Assembly: GCA_003208695.1 (NCBI GenBank) | Contig: QCVY01000005.1 | Coordinates: 1 to 23,182, forward strand | DNA length: 23,182 nucleotides | From: Prochlorococcus sp. AG-686-P16 | Lineage (GTDB): Bacteria; Cyanobacteriota; Cyanobacteriia; PCC-6307; Cyanobiaceae | Reading direction: 5' to 3' | Part shown: piece by piece, positions 1 to 7,150 of the stretch | Numbering within the stretch: position 1 is the first letter of the stretch | How the letters are laid out: every line of letters begins with the position of its first letter | Notes under the pieces: generated by a model | Database searches by the model: none | Told to the model about the DNA's origin: nothing | Seen by the model: the letters and a program-made list of their open reading frames with translations, nothing else | Program-made: the position numbers and the translations under genes

Positions 1-1
1 T

Positions 2-670
2 ATGGATAAATTTTCTTTTTTTGAAAATAAATCAAAAACCGTCTCTTATATTATTGGATTATTTCCTGGGAGTAGATTTCCTGAAATATTAGATAATTTG
101 AAATTGATTTTAGAAGTTTTAGAGACAATGTCTAAGTTAAAATATTTTGAGAATATTGAATTCAAGTTTGCCATAGTTAAGGCTCTTTCTATGGAAGAAA
201 TTAGTCAGATACTAAATCAAAGAAAATGGATTTACATAGAAAATAAAGAAAAAAATGATGGTCTAGAATTTAAATATGGATTTATTACGATTAATTTGAA
301 CTGGAACTTGTTTGAAGAAATATTATTTAAAAGTAAGTTCGTAATAAGTATGGCTGGAACTGCATCAGAGCAGGCAATCGGTTTAGCAAAGCCAGTTATT
401 CAAATTGAAGGGAACGGTCCGCAATTTACAAAATCTTTTGCAGAAGCTCAAAGACGATTACTTGGTAAATATGTTTTTTGTTCTACTAATTACATAAATA
501 AGAAAGATCAAATAAATCAAACAATAAATCTAATCCTTAAAGTTATTTATCTAATAAAGCTAGACAAAAAGTTTTTGATTTCTTGTATTGATAATGCAAA
601 TTTTAGAATCGGAGAGAGTAATTCATGCATTAAGATAACTAATGATATAAAAGGGTTTCATGAAAAATGA
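2..670 (+). CDS. LpxB-related glycosyltransferase-like protein, 5' end outside window
   Basis: The 222 visible residues resemble the C-terminal half of lipid-A-disaccharide synthase. There is an LFPGSR motif at residues 20-25 (LpxB has LLPGSR) and an AGTASEQAIGLAKPVI segment, like the UDP-sugar binding region of GT-B glycosyltransferases. Cyanobacteria carry a separate 'lipid-A-disaccharide synthase-related' family of about 400 residues alongside true LpxB, and I infer that this is a member. Its substrate is unknown. The ATG at position 2 is probably internal and the gene probably starts before the window. The stop overlaps the next start in an ATGA arrangement, which suggests translational coupling to the small membrane protein downstream. 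True LpxB cannot be excluded from this fragment. Confidence 0.7.
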   Translation: MDKFSFFENKSKTVSYIIGLFPGSRFPEILDNLKLILEVLETMSKLKYFENIEFKFAIVKALSMEEISQILNQRKWIYIENKEKNDGLEFKYGFITINLNWNLFEEILFKSKFVISMAGTASEQAIGLAKPVIQIEGNGPQFTKSFAEAQRRLLGKYVFCSTNYINKKDQINQTINLILKVIYLIKLDKKFLISCIDNANFRIGESNSCIKITNDIKGFHEK

Positions 671-936
671 CTAAGCAGAAATCTGAAATAAATTTGAGAG
701 TGATTATTGATAATTTTTTATTGATAAATTTATTTGTTGTTATTTTTTTTGCTATATTTTTTATTTTTGCAGTAATTATGCAAATTAATGGAATATTTAT
801 TTTCCTTAATATCTTTCAGAATCTTTGGAATCCACTCATCACTCCTCTAATTACTATCTTAATTGTTAGTGCTTTAGTTAATGGAATTAATTCTTGGTGG
901 AAGCGTAAATGGCTTTCTCAAGAAGAGGATATTTAA
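667..936 (+). CDS. small two-helix membrane protein, unknown function
   Basis: This 89-residue protein has two hydrophobic stretches (about residues 17-40 and 55-73). A basic, Trp-rich segment (SWWKRKW) follows near the C-terminus, which fits a small inner-membrane protein with a cytoplasmic tail. The start overlaps the preceding stop by 4 nt (ATGA), so the two genes are probably co-translated. The last 50 nt overlap tail-to-tail with the epimerase gene on the other strand, so both proteins constrain the same DNA there. I do not recognise a named family. Confidence 0.65.
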   Translation: MTKQKSEINLRVIIDNFLLINLFVVIFFAIFFIFAVIMQINGIFIFLNIFQNLWNPLITPLITILIVSALVNGINSWWKRKWLSQEEDI

Positions 937-1819
937 ATTTATATATTTTTTCTTGTAATTTAATACTGATTACTTTTTGCCCCTCTAATACTAATTTTGC
1001 TCCATCACCTAATAATAATTTTAGTATTGTTCCAGGCACTGGGAGTAAATCTGGTCTATTGAGGCATCTCCCTAAAGTTTTAGAGAAATCTTTCATTAAT
1101 ACTGGCTCCGGTGCAACAGCGTTATATACCCCAGAAAATTGTTTATCTACTAATGCCTTAATTATTAATCCACATAGGTCACTTCTATGAATCCAACTCA
1201 TCCATTGCTTCCCATCTCCGATTGGACCTCCTAGTCCAATTTTAAATACTGGAAGCATTTTTCCTAGCGCTCCTCCTTCTGCTTCTAAGACTATTCCGAT
1301 TCTGAAAATTACTAATCTTGAGAAAAATGGTTTTCTATTCGCAACTTCCTCCCATTTGTTGCAAAGGTTAGCTAAGAAATCATTACCACTCTGGTTATTT
1401 TCATTGAACTCTTGAGTTGAACTTGTTCCATAGAATCCTATTGCCGAACCATTTACTATGACTTTTGGATTAATTCTGGATTTTTTCAGGGTTTCCATCA
1501 AAAACTTAGTTGAATTAATCCTACTTTTTTCAATCTCTTCTTTTTGAATATCAGTCCATTTTTTATCTGCTATCGGTTCACCAATTAAATTAATTATTCC
1601 ATCAGAATCTTTTAAATTAATTAATAGATTTTCATTGCTCCAATTTTGTTTTTTTGAAAGATCTATTTTAAGAAATTTAAATTTATCTAAAGGAATATTT
1701 ATCTTCAAATTATTAATATTTTTTCTACTGATAATGCAAAGTTCGTGACCTTCTTTGAGTAAAGCTGGGACTAATTCTTTGCCCACAAAACCCGTACATC
1801 CAAGGAGTAATAGACGCAT
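887..1819 (-). CDS. TIGR01777-family NAD(P)-dependent epimerase (SulA/YfcH-like)
   Basis: This 310-residue protein has the N-terminal Rossmann motif GCTGFVG at residues 7-13, where the family has GxTGFIG. A central segment, VNGSAIGFYG, matches the conserved SA(V/I)G(Y/F)YG active-site region of the family. The C-terminal half includes a WMSWIHRSDL stretch typical of TIGR01777 proteins (DUF1731 region). Cyanobacterial and plastid members have been linked to division (SulA, GC1), but the catalytic substrate is unknown, so a division role is only family knowledge. Length is normal. The gene converges on the small membrane gene with a 50-nt overlap and is divergent from ndhO. Confidence 0.88.
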   Translation of the reverse strand: MRLLLLGCTGFVGKELVPALLKEGHELCIISRKNINNLKINIPLDKFKFLKIDLSKKQNWSNENLLINLKDSDGIINLIGEPIADKKWTDIQKEEIEKSRINSTKFLMETLKKSRINPKVIVNGSAIGFYGTSSTQEFNENNQSGNDFLANLCNKWEEVANRKPFFSRLVIFRIGIVLEAEGGALGKMLPVFKIGLGGPIGDGKQWMSWIHRSDLCGLIIKALVDKQFSGVYNAVAPEPVLMKDFSKTLGRCLNRPDLLPVPGTILKLLLGDGAKLVLEGQKVISIKLQEKIYKFKYPLLEKAIYASTKN

Positions 1820-1961
1820 ATTCTTAATTAAGTAATAAATTTAGACTATTAAATTTTTGTATGGATTGTAATTATTATGATGTAATCAATTTAAAAAAAA
1901 TTAATGAAAAAAGTTTTTGTATAATGAATCAAGAATTTTAAATAAATTAATAAATCCCATC

Positions 1962-2204
1962 ATGACCGAGTCGATACCCAAGAAGCCGCTTAAAAAAGGA
2001 AGCCTAGTCTGTGTAGATAAAAGTATTTATGATAAAAGTGTCGAAGCATTAGCTAGTGATAAAGATTTACCTAGTTATGTATTTGAAGGGCCAGGAGAAA
2101 TTCTAAGTATTAAAGAAGAATATGCTCAAGTAAGATGGCGTAAACCAGTACCAGATGTTTGGTTTAAATTAGACCAACTGAAAGAATATATGGTTGCGGA
2201 ATAG
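1962..2204 (+). CDS. ndhO: NDH-1 subunit O
   Basis: This 80-residue protein is a cyanobacteria- and plant-specific subunit of the photosynthetic NDH-1 complex, which works in cyclic electron flow and respiration at the thylakoid membrane. The KKGSLV opening, the FEGPGEIL segment and the VWFKLDQL ending match NdhO. An in-frame upstream TTG at 1917 would add 15 residues. I chose the ATG at 1962 because the added residues do not look like NdhO and the family protein is about 70-80 residues long. The gene is divergent from the epimerase and ends 4 bp before the end of the convergent J-domain gene. Confidence 0.92.
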   Translation: MTESIPKKPLKKGSLVCVDKSIYDKSVEALASDKDLPSYVFEGPGEILSIKEEYAQVRWRKPVPDVWFKLDQLKEYMVAE

Positions 2205-2208
2205 TTAT

Positions 2209-2886
2209 TCAGGAAATTATAGATTTTTTATCGTAAGCCATTTTTGATTGGATTCTTTTTGCCTCTTTCATCATTTCTTTGCCATCAAATAAATAATCAT
2301 CTACATATCCTTGTGTATACTTATCTAGTTCTGATAAAGCATCTTTAACTTGAGAAAAACAATGATAAAGATCTAAACCTAAAGAGGATATTGAATTTGG
2401 AACAGAAATTGACTTGTACAGTTTATCAACTTTTTCAATTTTTTTTTGGGAAAGAGTAATGTAACTGCAAAAATTATCCATCAATTCTTCATCATATGGA
2501 TCAGCAGATAGTTCTTTTATTTCTTGACTCAAAGGTTTGATTATTTGGCTAATAAATCTATTAGTAGGATTATAGATATTTTTAATCCAATTTCTAACCT
2601 CATTATCTTTCATTGTAGAACTATATTTTGTAGTATTAACTTTCTCTTCCCAATTTTCATTTCTGAAATTAGATGATTGTTGTAATGAAAATAAGGTTTT
2701 ATCATATTGTTCTTTTTTAAAAGGATCATTAAGAGTCTCCCATGCATCTTGTATTGCAAGAAACTTATCTTTTTCACCTCCTGTATCGGGATGATGTTGT
2801 TTAACTAAGCGACGGTAAGAAGATTTAATTTCACTTTGAGTAGCATTTTCTTTCACCTCTAATTCTTTATAAAGATTTTTGATCAT
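2209..2886 (-). CDS. J-domain (DnaJ-like) protein
   Basis: This 225-residue protein has an N-terminal J domain at about residues 4-65, with the diagnostic HPD at 32-34, followed by QDAWETL and DPFKKEQYD. J domains stimulate the ATPase of DnaK. There is no Gly/Phe region, no zinc finger (CxxCxGxG) and no DnaJ C-terminal domain, so this is a type III, specialised co-chaperone and not DnaJ itself. The rest is mostly charged and predicted helical, and I do not recognise it. It lies 17 bp downstream of the cysteine synthase gene on the same strand and may be co-transcribed with it. Confidence 0.85.
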   Translation of the reverse strand: MIKNLYKELEVKENATQSEIKSSYRRLVKQHHPDTGGEKDKFLAIQDAWETLNDPFKKEQYDKTLFSLQQSSNFRNENWEEKVNTTKYSSTMKDNEVRNWIKNIYNPTNRFISQIIKPLSQEIKELSADPYDEELMDNFCSYITLSQKKIEKVDKLYKSISVPNSISSLGLDLYHCFSQVKDALSELDKYTQGYVDDYLFDGKEMMKEAKRIQSKMAYDKKSIIS

Positions 2887-2903
2887 ATCTAAATACCTTG
2901 TTT

Positions 2904-3872
2904 CTATAAATAACCGTCTTCTCTAGCTTTAATTACAGTATTTGATTCAAACATTGCTGTAGATAAGTATCTCTCACCAAAACTTGGAAGAATCACTATT
3001 AATCTTTGATTAATAAGCTCTTCCCTTTGACCAATTTTGATTGTTGCTGCCAAAGCAGCTCCGCTACTAATTCCTGATAAAAGACCCTCTAATCGAGCTA
3101 ATAACCTCCCGTAATAAAATGCTTCATTATCATCTATCTTGATAATTTCATCTATTAATTGAGTATCAAGTACTTTAGGAACGAATCCTGCACCAATCCC
3201 CTGTATAGAATGAGAACCAGCTTTTCCTCCTGAAATTACAGCGCTTTTTGCGGGCTCAACGGCATATATTTTGCAATTTGGATTAACTTTTTTTAGAAAT
3301 CGAGAACATCCAGTTATGGTTCCTCCAGTACCAACTCCAGTAACTAATCCATCGATATTTTGATTAGATTGATCCCAAATCTCTTTAGCTGTGGTCCTTT
3401 CATGAATTTCTGGATTTGCGAGATTTTCAAACTGATTAAACTGAAAGCTATTTGGTATACTTGAAGATAATTCACTTGCTAAATCTAAAGCCCCTTTCAT
3501 TCCTTCTTTGCCCGGAGTTAGTTGTAATTCTGCTCCATATGCTCTAAGCATTGCCCTTCTTTCAATACTCATAGTATCTGGCATAGTTAATATCAATCTA
3601 TAACCTTTAGCTGCTGCAACCATTGCTAAGGCTATTCCAGTATTCCCACTTGTTGCCTCAATTAATGTTGTTTTCCCAGGCAATATTAAACCATCTTTTT
3701 CTGCTGAATTTAGCATCGAAAAAGCGATACGATCTTTGACAGATGCTGATGGATTAAAACTTTCAAGTTTCGCTATTATTTCTGGATAACACTTACAGTA
3801 TTTTTTTATACGATCTAATTTTACTAATGGGGTGTTGCCAACTAAAGAAGTAATATCATTAGCTATTTTCAT
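2904..3872 (-). CDS. cysK: cysteine synthase (O-acetylserine sulfhydrylase)
   Basis: The enzyme makes cysteine from O-acetylserine and sulfide using PLP in the cytoplasm. The 322 residues show VGNTPLV near the start, NPSASVKDR with the PLP lysine at K46, the substrate loop TSGNTGIA at about 74-81, the phosphate-binding GTGGT at 181-185, IQGIGAGF, and SGISSGAA near the C-terminus. All catalytic positions are intact and the length is normal. CysK and CysM are hard to separate by eye, but the loop motifs fit CysK better. The gene is divergent from the UPF0367 gene across a 156-bp AT-rich gap that must hold both promoters. Confidence 0.93.
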   Translation of the reverse strand: MKIANDITSLVGNTPLVKLDRIKKYCKCYPEIIAKLESFNPSASVKDRIAFSMLNSAEKDGLILPGKTTLIEATSGNTGIALAMVAAAKGYRLILTMPDTMSIERRAMLRAYGAELQLTPGKEGMKGALDLASELSSSIPNSFQFNQFENLANPEIHERTTAKEIWDQSNQNIDGLVTGVGTGGTITGCSRFLKKVNPNCKIYAVEPAKSAVISGGKAGSHSIQGIGAGFVPKVLDTQLIDEIIKIDDNEAFYYGRLLARLEGLLSGISSGAALAATIKIGQREELINQRLIVILPSFGERYLSTAMFESNTVIKAREDGYL

Positions 3873-4028
3873 GGAAAATTTTTTACAAAATTAAATTTGT
3901 TCATTTCTATATTAAATGTATTTATATATCTTTTATAAAAAATTTTTTAATTGGACTTAATTTTAAAACAACTTCTTAGAAAAGATTGTTCTATAGTTTG
4001 TTTATAATGTTAAATTTACAATTATTTT

Positions 4029-4298
4029 ATGTATTCTCTCGAAATAAGTCTTAGATATTCCCCCTTTCCCCTTTCAATTCAAAAGAAAGAGTATGAGGAT
4101 ATTAAAAGAATCTATGATGAAATCAAAGATTTTATGAATAATAATAACCCAAATTCCTCTTTAATCGAGTTAAGTTGTGAAAAAGTTCAGGATAAATTGA
4201 TAACTGTTCTTGCTAAAGAAGTTATTTCTGTTCAGATATATGAAAAATCTGCAGTAGCTGGTGGATCAAAAAGACCTGGATTTTCCTTAGATATTTAA
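4029..4298 (+). CDS. UPF0367 family protein
   Basis: This 89-residue protein starts MYSLEISLRYSPFPLSIQ, has a central L.ELSCEK segment, and ends in a Gly-rich SAVAGGSKRPGF. This is the layout of the short, function-unknown UPF0367 proteins found across cyanobacteria. It has no membrane segment and no recognisable catalytic motif. The stop is followed after one base by the ATG of the ABC ATPase, so the two genes are almost certainly one transcription unit. That suggests, without proving, a functional link. Confidence 0.85.
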   Translation: MYSLEISLRYSPFPLSIQKKEYEDIKRIYDEIKDFMNNNNPNSSLIELSCEKVQDKLITVLAKEVISVQIYEKSAVAGGSKRPGFSLDI

Positions 4299-4299
4299 A

Positions 4300-4983
4300 A
4301 TGATCGAGATCGAGGATACTTTGCAAAATGAATTACCTAATGTAGCTTTCAAAGATGTGAGTTTTTCATGGCCAGGAAAAAATGAGCATGTAATAAATAA
4401 TTGTAATTTTTCTATTAATAAAACTGGGTTATGGATGATTGTTGGTAAAAATGGAAGCGGAAAAAGTACTTTGCTTAAGTTAATTAACGGACTTCTAAAA
4501 CCAAGTAGTGGAGTTATAAATAATTTGGCGAACATCGGGATGGTTTTCCAAAATCCTGATCATCAAATTTTAATGCCAAACTGTAGGAGTGAACTTCTTT
4601 TGAATATGAATCAAAAATTAAGTAGAAAAGATATTACTAATAAAATTGATATTGCTCTCAAAAAGGTTGGATTAGCTGGATTTAATAAAAGGTCGATTCA
4701 TACATTAAGTGGTGGTCAGAAACAACGTTTAACTATTGCTTCTTCCTTGATAAGTGATAAGAATTTTATTCTTATGGACGAGCCTACAGCGCTATTAGAT
4801 AGTTCTAGTCAAATAGCAGTTTTAGAAATAATTAAGGGCCTTACAAAGAATACAAGAGATCCATTTACTGCTTTATGGATTACTCATCGTTTAGAGGAAT
4901 TAAGTTATGCAGATGCAGTTGCAGAGATGAAGAATGGAAATTTATCAGAGTGGCAGAAACCATTAAACTTTCAATATAATTAG
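4300..4983 (+). CDS. ABC transporter ATP-binding protein, EcfA/CbiO-like
   Basis: This 227-residue protein is a complete nucleotide-binding domain. It has Walker A GKNGSGKST at 49-57, a Q-loop VFQNPDHQI at 82-90, signature LSGGQ at 136-140, Walker B ILMDEPTA at 157-164 and the H-loop histidine at 196. The QNPD.Q pattern is typical of cobalt/energy-coupling-factor ATPases. A plastid/cyanobacterial branch of this group (ABCI11-like) is known, and I infer membership. No permease or substrate-binding gene lies next to it, so the transported substrate cannot be read from context. Its start lies one base after the UPF0367 stop. Confidence 0.88.
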   Translation: MIEIEDTLQNELPNVAFKDVSFSWPGKNEHVINNCNFSINKTGLWMIVGKNGSGKSTLLKLINGLLKPSSGVINNLANIGMVFQNPDHQILMPNCRSELLLNMNQKLSRKDITNKIDIALKKVGLAGFNKRSIHTLSGGQKQRLTIASSLISDKNFILMDEPTALLDSSSQIAVLEIIKGLTKNTRDPFTALWITHRLEELSYADAVAEMKNGNLSEWQKPLNFQYN

Positions 4984-5032
4984 GGTTTACCCCTTGTCAT
5001 AAGGTACATGTAAGAGTTAAATTTTAATATGT

Positions 5033-5104
<72 letters not shown>

Positions 5105-5132
5105 TTTTATTCAAACATCTGTAACATTCAAG

Positions 5133-5155
5133 AGACTCCATATGGAGTCTTTTTT
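5133..5155 (+). terminator. rho-independent terminator after tRNA-Asn
   Basis: The perfect palindrome AGACTCCATATGGAGTCT at 5133-5150 is followed by a T run to 5155. It lies 28 nt after the tRNA end and would isolate the tRNA from the accessory segment. Confidence 0.85.
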
Positions 5156-5531
5156 ATTGCAAGCACTAAAACTTTCAAGATTTAGGATTTCACCCGACTT
5201 CAGGATAACTCAAGAAAAAGATACGAAATAGGTTTTCTTATTGGTTTCTAGTTTCTAATTATAAAGGTATGGTCATAAGGAGCAAATGTATATTCAATAG
5301 ATTAAAAAAATAACCAATGTAAACAGAACAGTTTCCATAACAGTAACTAGAACGTAAAGTGTGAGTTTTTATTGCTTCTTACACCTATATTACTCCAATT
5401 ATGTTGTTTTTATTATAGATAAGCTGAAAGAGAAGGAATAGAACTCTAGGAGTTTTGAGAGCAGTATATAGAACATAAAGATGTTAGTTTTTTGTTTTCT
5501 TCTCAAACTCTTTAAATAATGATTTTAATTA
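5156..5531. other. 376-bp gap with no recognisable gene; imperfect internal duplication
   Basis: I find no ORF with coding character on either strand. Two related stretches, around 5342-5385 and 5462-5505, share the pattern CAGTA..TAGAAC.TAAAG followed by GTTAG/GTGAG and a T-rich run, so this looks like an old tandem duplication. The first copy can form a 7-bp hairpin (GTGTGAG/CTTACAC). It could hold a small RNA, the remains of a lost gene, or nothing functional. Confidence 0.4.
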
Positions 5532-5717
5532 TCATTTGTTTTCAACTGAATCATCTTTATCCAACCCTCTGATTTTTCTCCATCTGGAATACATATATCC
5601 CAAATAGATTCCTTGCTGGAAGTTCTTAGCACCATCTTCTAAAAGATTCTTCTGAAATTTATCGTAAAATCTTTCACTTTCTAATAATTCTTTTTTTCAA
5701 TCTATTTCTTCTTTCAT
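5532..5717 (-). pseudogene. small protein gene interrupted by TGA at codon 7, paralog of the next gene upstream
   Basis: Read from the ATG at 5717-5715, the frame is MKEEID, then TGA (5699-5697), then 54 further codons to a TGA at 5534-5532. The ATG overlaps the upstream gene's stop in an ATGA arrangement, as with the other genes of this run. The sequence aligns with the upstream 61-residue protein: both have xKE(F/L)LE, GAK.F and then LG, and are about 61 residues long. In that alignment the TGA falls exactly on the neighbour's Trp10. The simplest reading is a TGG-to-TGA change that killed a tandem duplicate. A sequencing error or UGA readthrough is also possible. Confidence 0.7.
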
Positions 5718-5899
5718 TGCTGCTTCTCCTCCTCTTGTTTTTTCTTTAGTCTTTCGTATTCCACATGCAGAGTTCCTAAGTGCCAAGCATCCTTAAATCC
5801 TTTTGCACCTTTCATTAGGAGTTTTACATCTGAAGGTTTATGTGCCTTCATCTCTAAGAATTCTTTTTGCCAAGAAGTATCATCCCATTTAGTGCTCAT
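5714..5899 (-). CDS. 61-residue hypothetical protein, paralog of the interrupted gene downstream
   Basis: This is a small charged protein with an aromatic N-terminus (KWDDTSWQKEFLE), a central LLMKGAKGFKDAWHLG segment and a highly charged Lys/Glu C-terminal helix. It has no signal peptide or membrane segment. Both ends overlap neighbours by 4 nt (ATGA), so it sits in the middle of a translationally coupled run. I do not recognise a family. The downstream gene is a diverged tandem copy with the same size and motif order. Confidence 0.6.
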   Translation of the reverse strand: MSTKWDDTSWQKEFLEMKAHKPSDVKLLMKGAKGFKDAWHLGTLHVEYERLKKKQEEEKQQ

Positions 5900-6099
5900 A
5901 CTTTCTCTCCATACTTTTTGAACTCATCCAAAGAATTTACAACTATGCTCTTGTAATCACTAGGAAATCTTTGTTTCATTATATCTGGGATGTCTAAGCA
6001 ATCTGGATAGGGATTATGCAAATAAAAGATCACTTCCTTTTCTTCCTTCAAAACTATGTAATTAGATAATTCTTCTGAATTATTGTATTCCTTTTTCAT
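5896..6099 (-). CDS. 67-residue hypothetical protein
   Basis: This is a short, probably soluble protein with one notable motif, a central FYLHNPYPDCLDIPD stretch. It is moderately acidic at the N-terminus and basic at the C-terminus. No known domain is recognised. Its ATG overlaps by 4 nt the TGA that ends the shifted-frame tail of the upstream gene, and its own stop overlaps the next ATG by 4 nt. It is therefore an internal gene of the coupled run. Confidence 0.6.
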   Translation of the reverse strand: MKKEYNNSEELSNYIVLKEEKEVIFYLHNPYPDCLDIPDIMKQRFPSDYKSIVVNSLDEFKKYGEKV

Positions 6100-6562
6100 T
6101 GCATTAATGTGTAAACTCGCTCTGATTCTTCTGTAGGAAAATATGTATTATCAAAATTTAGTGAAAATATTCTTCTTCTTCATCACTTAATGAATTTGAA
6201 TCAACCTCATCAAAACTTTTGGTTTGGTTATTCCATTCAAAATATTCAACATCACTTCCTTCACATTCTAATAATTCTCCAAGTTCTAATGTCTCAGGAT
6301 TTATTTGGTATATACAAGTTTTTAGAGTATCAAAACGAATATCTAATTTTTCTAATTCTTTATCTTCAAGATATTGTTTTAGGTAATCAAAAATATCTTG
6401 AGTTTTTTTAAATTCACCAAACTTAGGAGTGAAAGTAAAGCCATCATGATATCCAAGTGCTACATCAATACATTTTTTTTTAAAGAATGAAAATTCTGGC
6501 GGATGAATGTCAGGATATAAATTCCCTACTCCAAATTTCTCTATTTTCCTATGTTCAGTCAT
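6096..6562 (-). pseudogene. 134-residue acidic protein (6562-6158), probably with a frameshifted C-terminal tail (to 6096)
   Basis: The open frame from the ATG at 6562 gives 134 residues ending LSDEEEEYFH with a TAA at 6160-6158. A -1 shift at the TATTTT run opens a tail that reads SLNFDNTYFPTEESE and ends in a TGA at 6098-6096. That TGA overlaps the next ATG as ATGA, exactly as the other junctions of this run do. The tail also matches the C-terminal half of the 42-residue protein upstream (EEYF, then D.DTYFP.EESE). I infer that a single base was lost from the T run. The 134-residue product may still be made. Function is unknown; the N-terminal part has HPPEFSFFKK and a YHDGFTFTPKFGEF stretch. 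Confidence 0.6.
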
Positions 6563-6621
6563 ATTTAAATTTTTTACTTTTTTTCATTTTAAAGAACCTG
6601 TCCATAAATTTTCTAATTTTC

Positions 6622-6750
6622 TTAATAATGTGGTGGTTCTGATTCTTCTGGAGGAAAATACGTATCATCATCAATATCTTTTTTCTTCTTTCTAAAATAT
6701 TCTTCGGATGGATCTAATCCATCATTATCGTAATTGCGTTCTTTTTCCAT
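6622..6750 (-). CDS. 42-residue acidic small protein
   Basis: The frame starts MEKERNYDNDGLDPSEEYF, continues with a KKKK/DIDDD charged block and ends DTYFPPEESEPPHY. It starts 8 bp after the stop of the thiamine-binding protein gene (gap 6751-6758) on the same strand, so it is probably co-transcribed. Its C-terminal half is related to the shifted-frame tail of the next gene downstream, which supports both as real coding sequence. It has no membrane segment. Function is unknown; it could be a binding peptide or a fragment of a larger ancestral gene. Confidence 0.55.
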   Translation of the reverse strand: MEKERNYDNDGLDPSEEYFRKKKKDIDDDTYFPPEESEPPHY

Positions 6751-6758
6751 TAATTTCC

Positions 6759-7043
6759 TTATACCCTTTTTACTTTGTTTGCGAATTTCTGTTCTTTATC
6801 AGTTCTTGTATTAACTTTCATTGTTGTGTAAATCCTTGGGGCACCTTTTGCATGAATTTTTTCATGGCATTTTCTAGCACATTCAAATACTTTATCCCAA
6901 TCACCTTCTATAGCAGTTCCATTTGCCCCTGCTTCATATGTAAGTTCTTGATTTTTGATGACTTCGATACACTCTTTTATATAAGGAGATAAAGAAGTCC
7001 CAACCCCAATCGGAACTAGGCACAAATCAATACTTACAAACAT
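6759..7043 (-). CDS. MTH1187/YkoF-type thiamine-binding protein (UPF0045)
   Basis: This 94-residue protein shows the family hallmarks: an N-terminal strand running into GVGTSLSPYIKECI, then TYEAGANGTAIEGDWDKV, then CARKCHEKIHAKGAPRIYTTMKV with a DKEQ tail. Family members form small ferredoxin-like fold oligomers and bind thiamine or its pyrimidine part in the cytoplasm. They are thought to act in salvage or as carriers, and no catalytic activity is established. Here it heads the minus-strand run of small genes, so it may be the one conserved cargo gene of the accessory segment. An inverted repeat lies 45 nt upstream (7088-7101). Confidence 0.88.
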   Translation of the reverse strand: MFVSIDLCLVPIGVGTSLSPYIKECIEVIKNQELTYEAGANGTAIEGDWDKVFECARKCHEKIHAKGAPRIYTTMKVNTRTDKEQKFANKVKRV

Positions 7044-7087
7044 AATTTAATTATCACTCAGATAAATCTAACTATTAATATCTTAAG

Positions 7088-7101
7088 TACTTTTGAAAGT
7101 A
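7088..7101. promoter_or_regulatory. short inverted repeat upstream of the thiamine-binding protein run
   Basis: TACTTT-TG-AAAGTA is a perfect 6-bp inverted repeat with a 2-bp spacer, 45-58 nt upstream of the ATG at 7043. The position and symmetry fit an operator, but the sequence is AT-rich and could occur by chance. No cognate regulator is present nearby. Confidence 0.25.
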
Positions 7102-7150
7102 TCCAACTCACAATCGTCTTAAATTTTTTGTGATTAAAGATTAACTTATC

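Noticed and set aside
1917..1961. TTG start that would lengthen NdhO by 15 residues
   Set aside because: The extra residues do not resemble NdhO, and the ATG at 1962 gives the usual family length.
6190..6992. Three plus-strand ORFs (6190-6411, 6507-6695, 6708-6992)
   Set aside because: They are antisense to the minus-strand small genes, which have junction overlaps and, for one, a known family. The plus-strand products are Phe/Leu/Ser-rich shadows.
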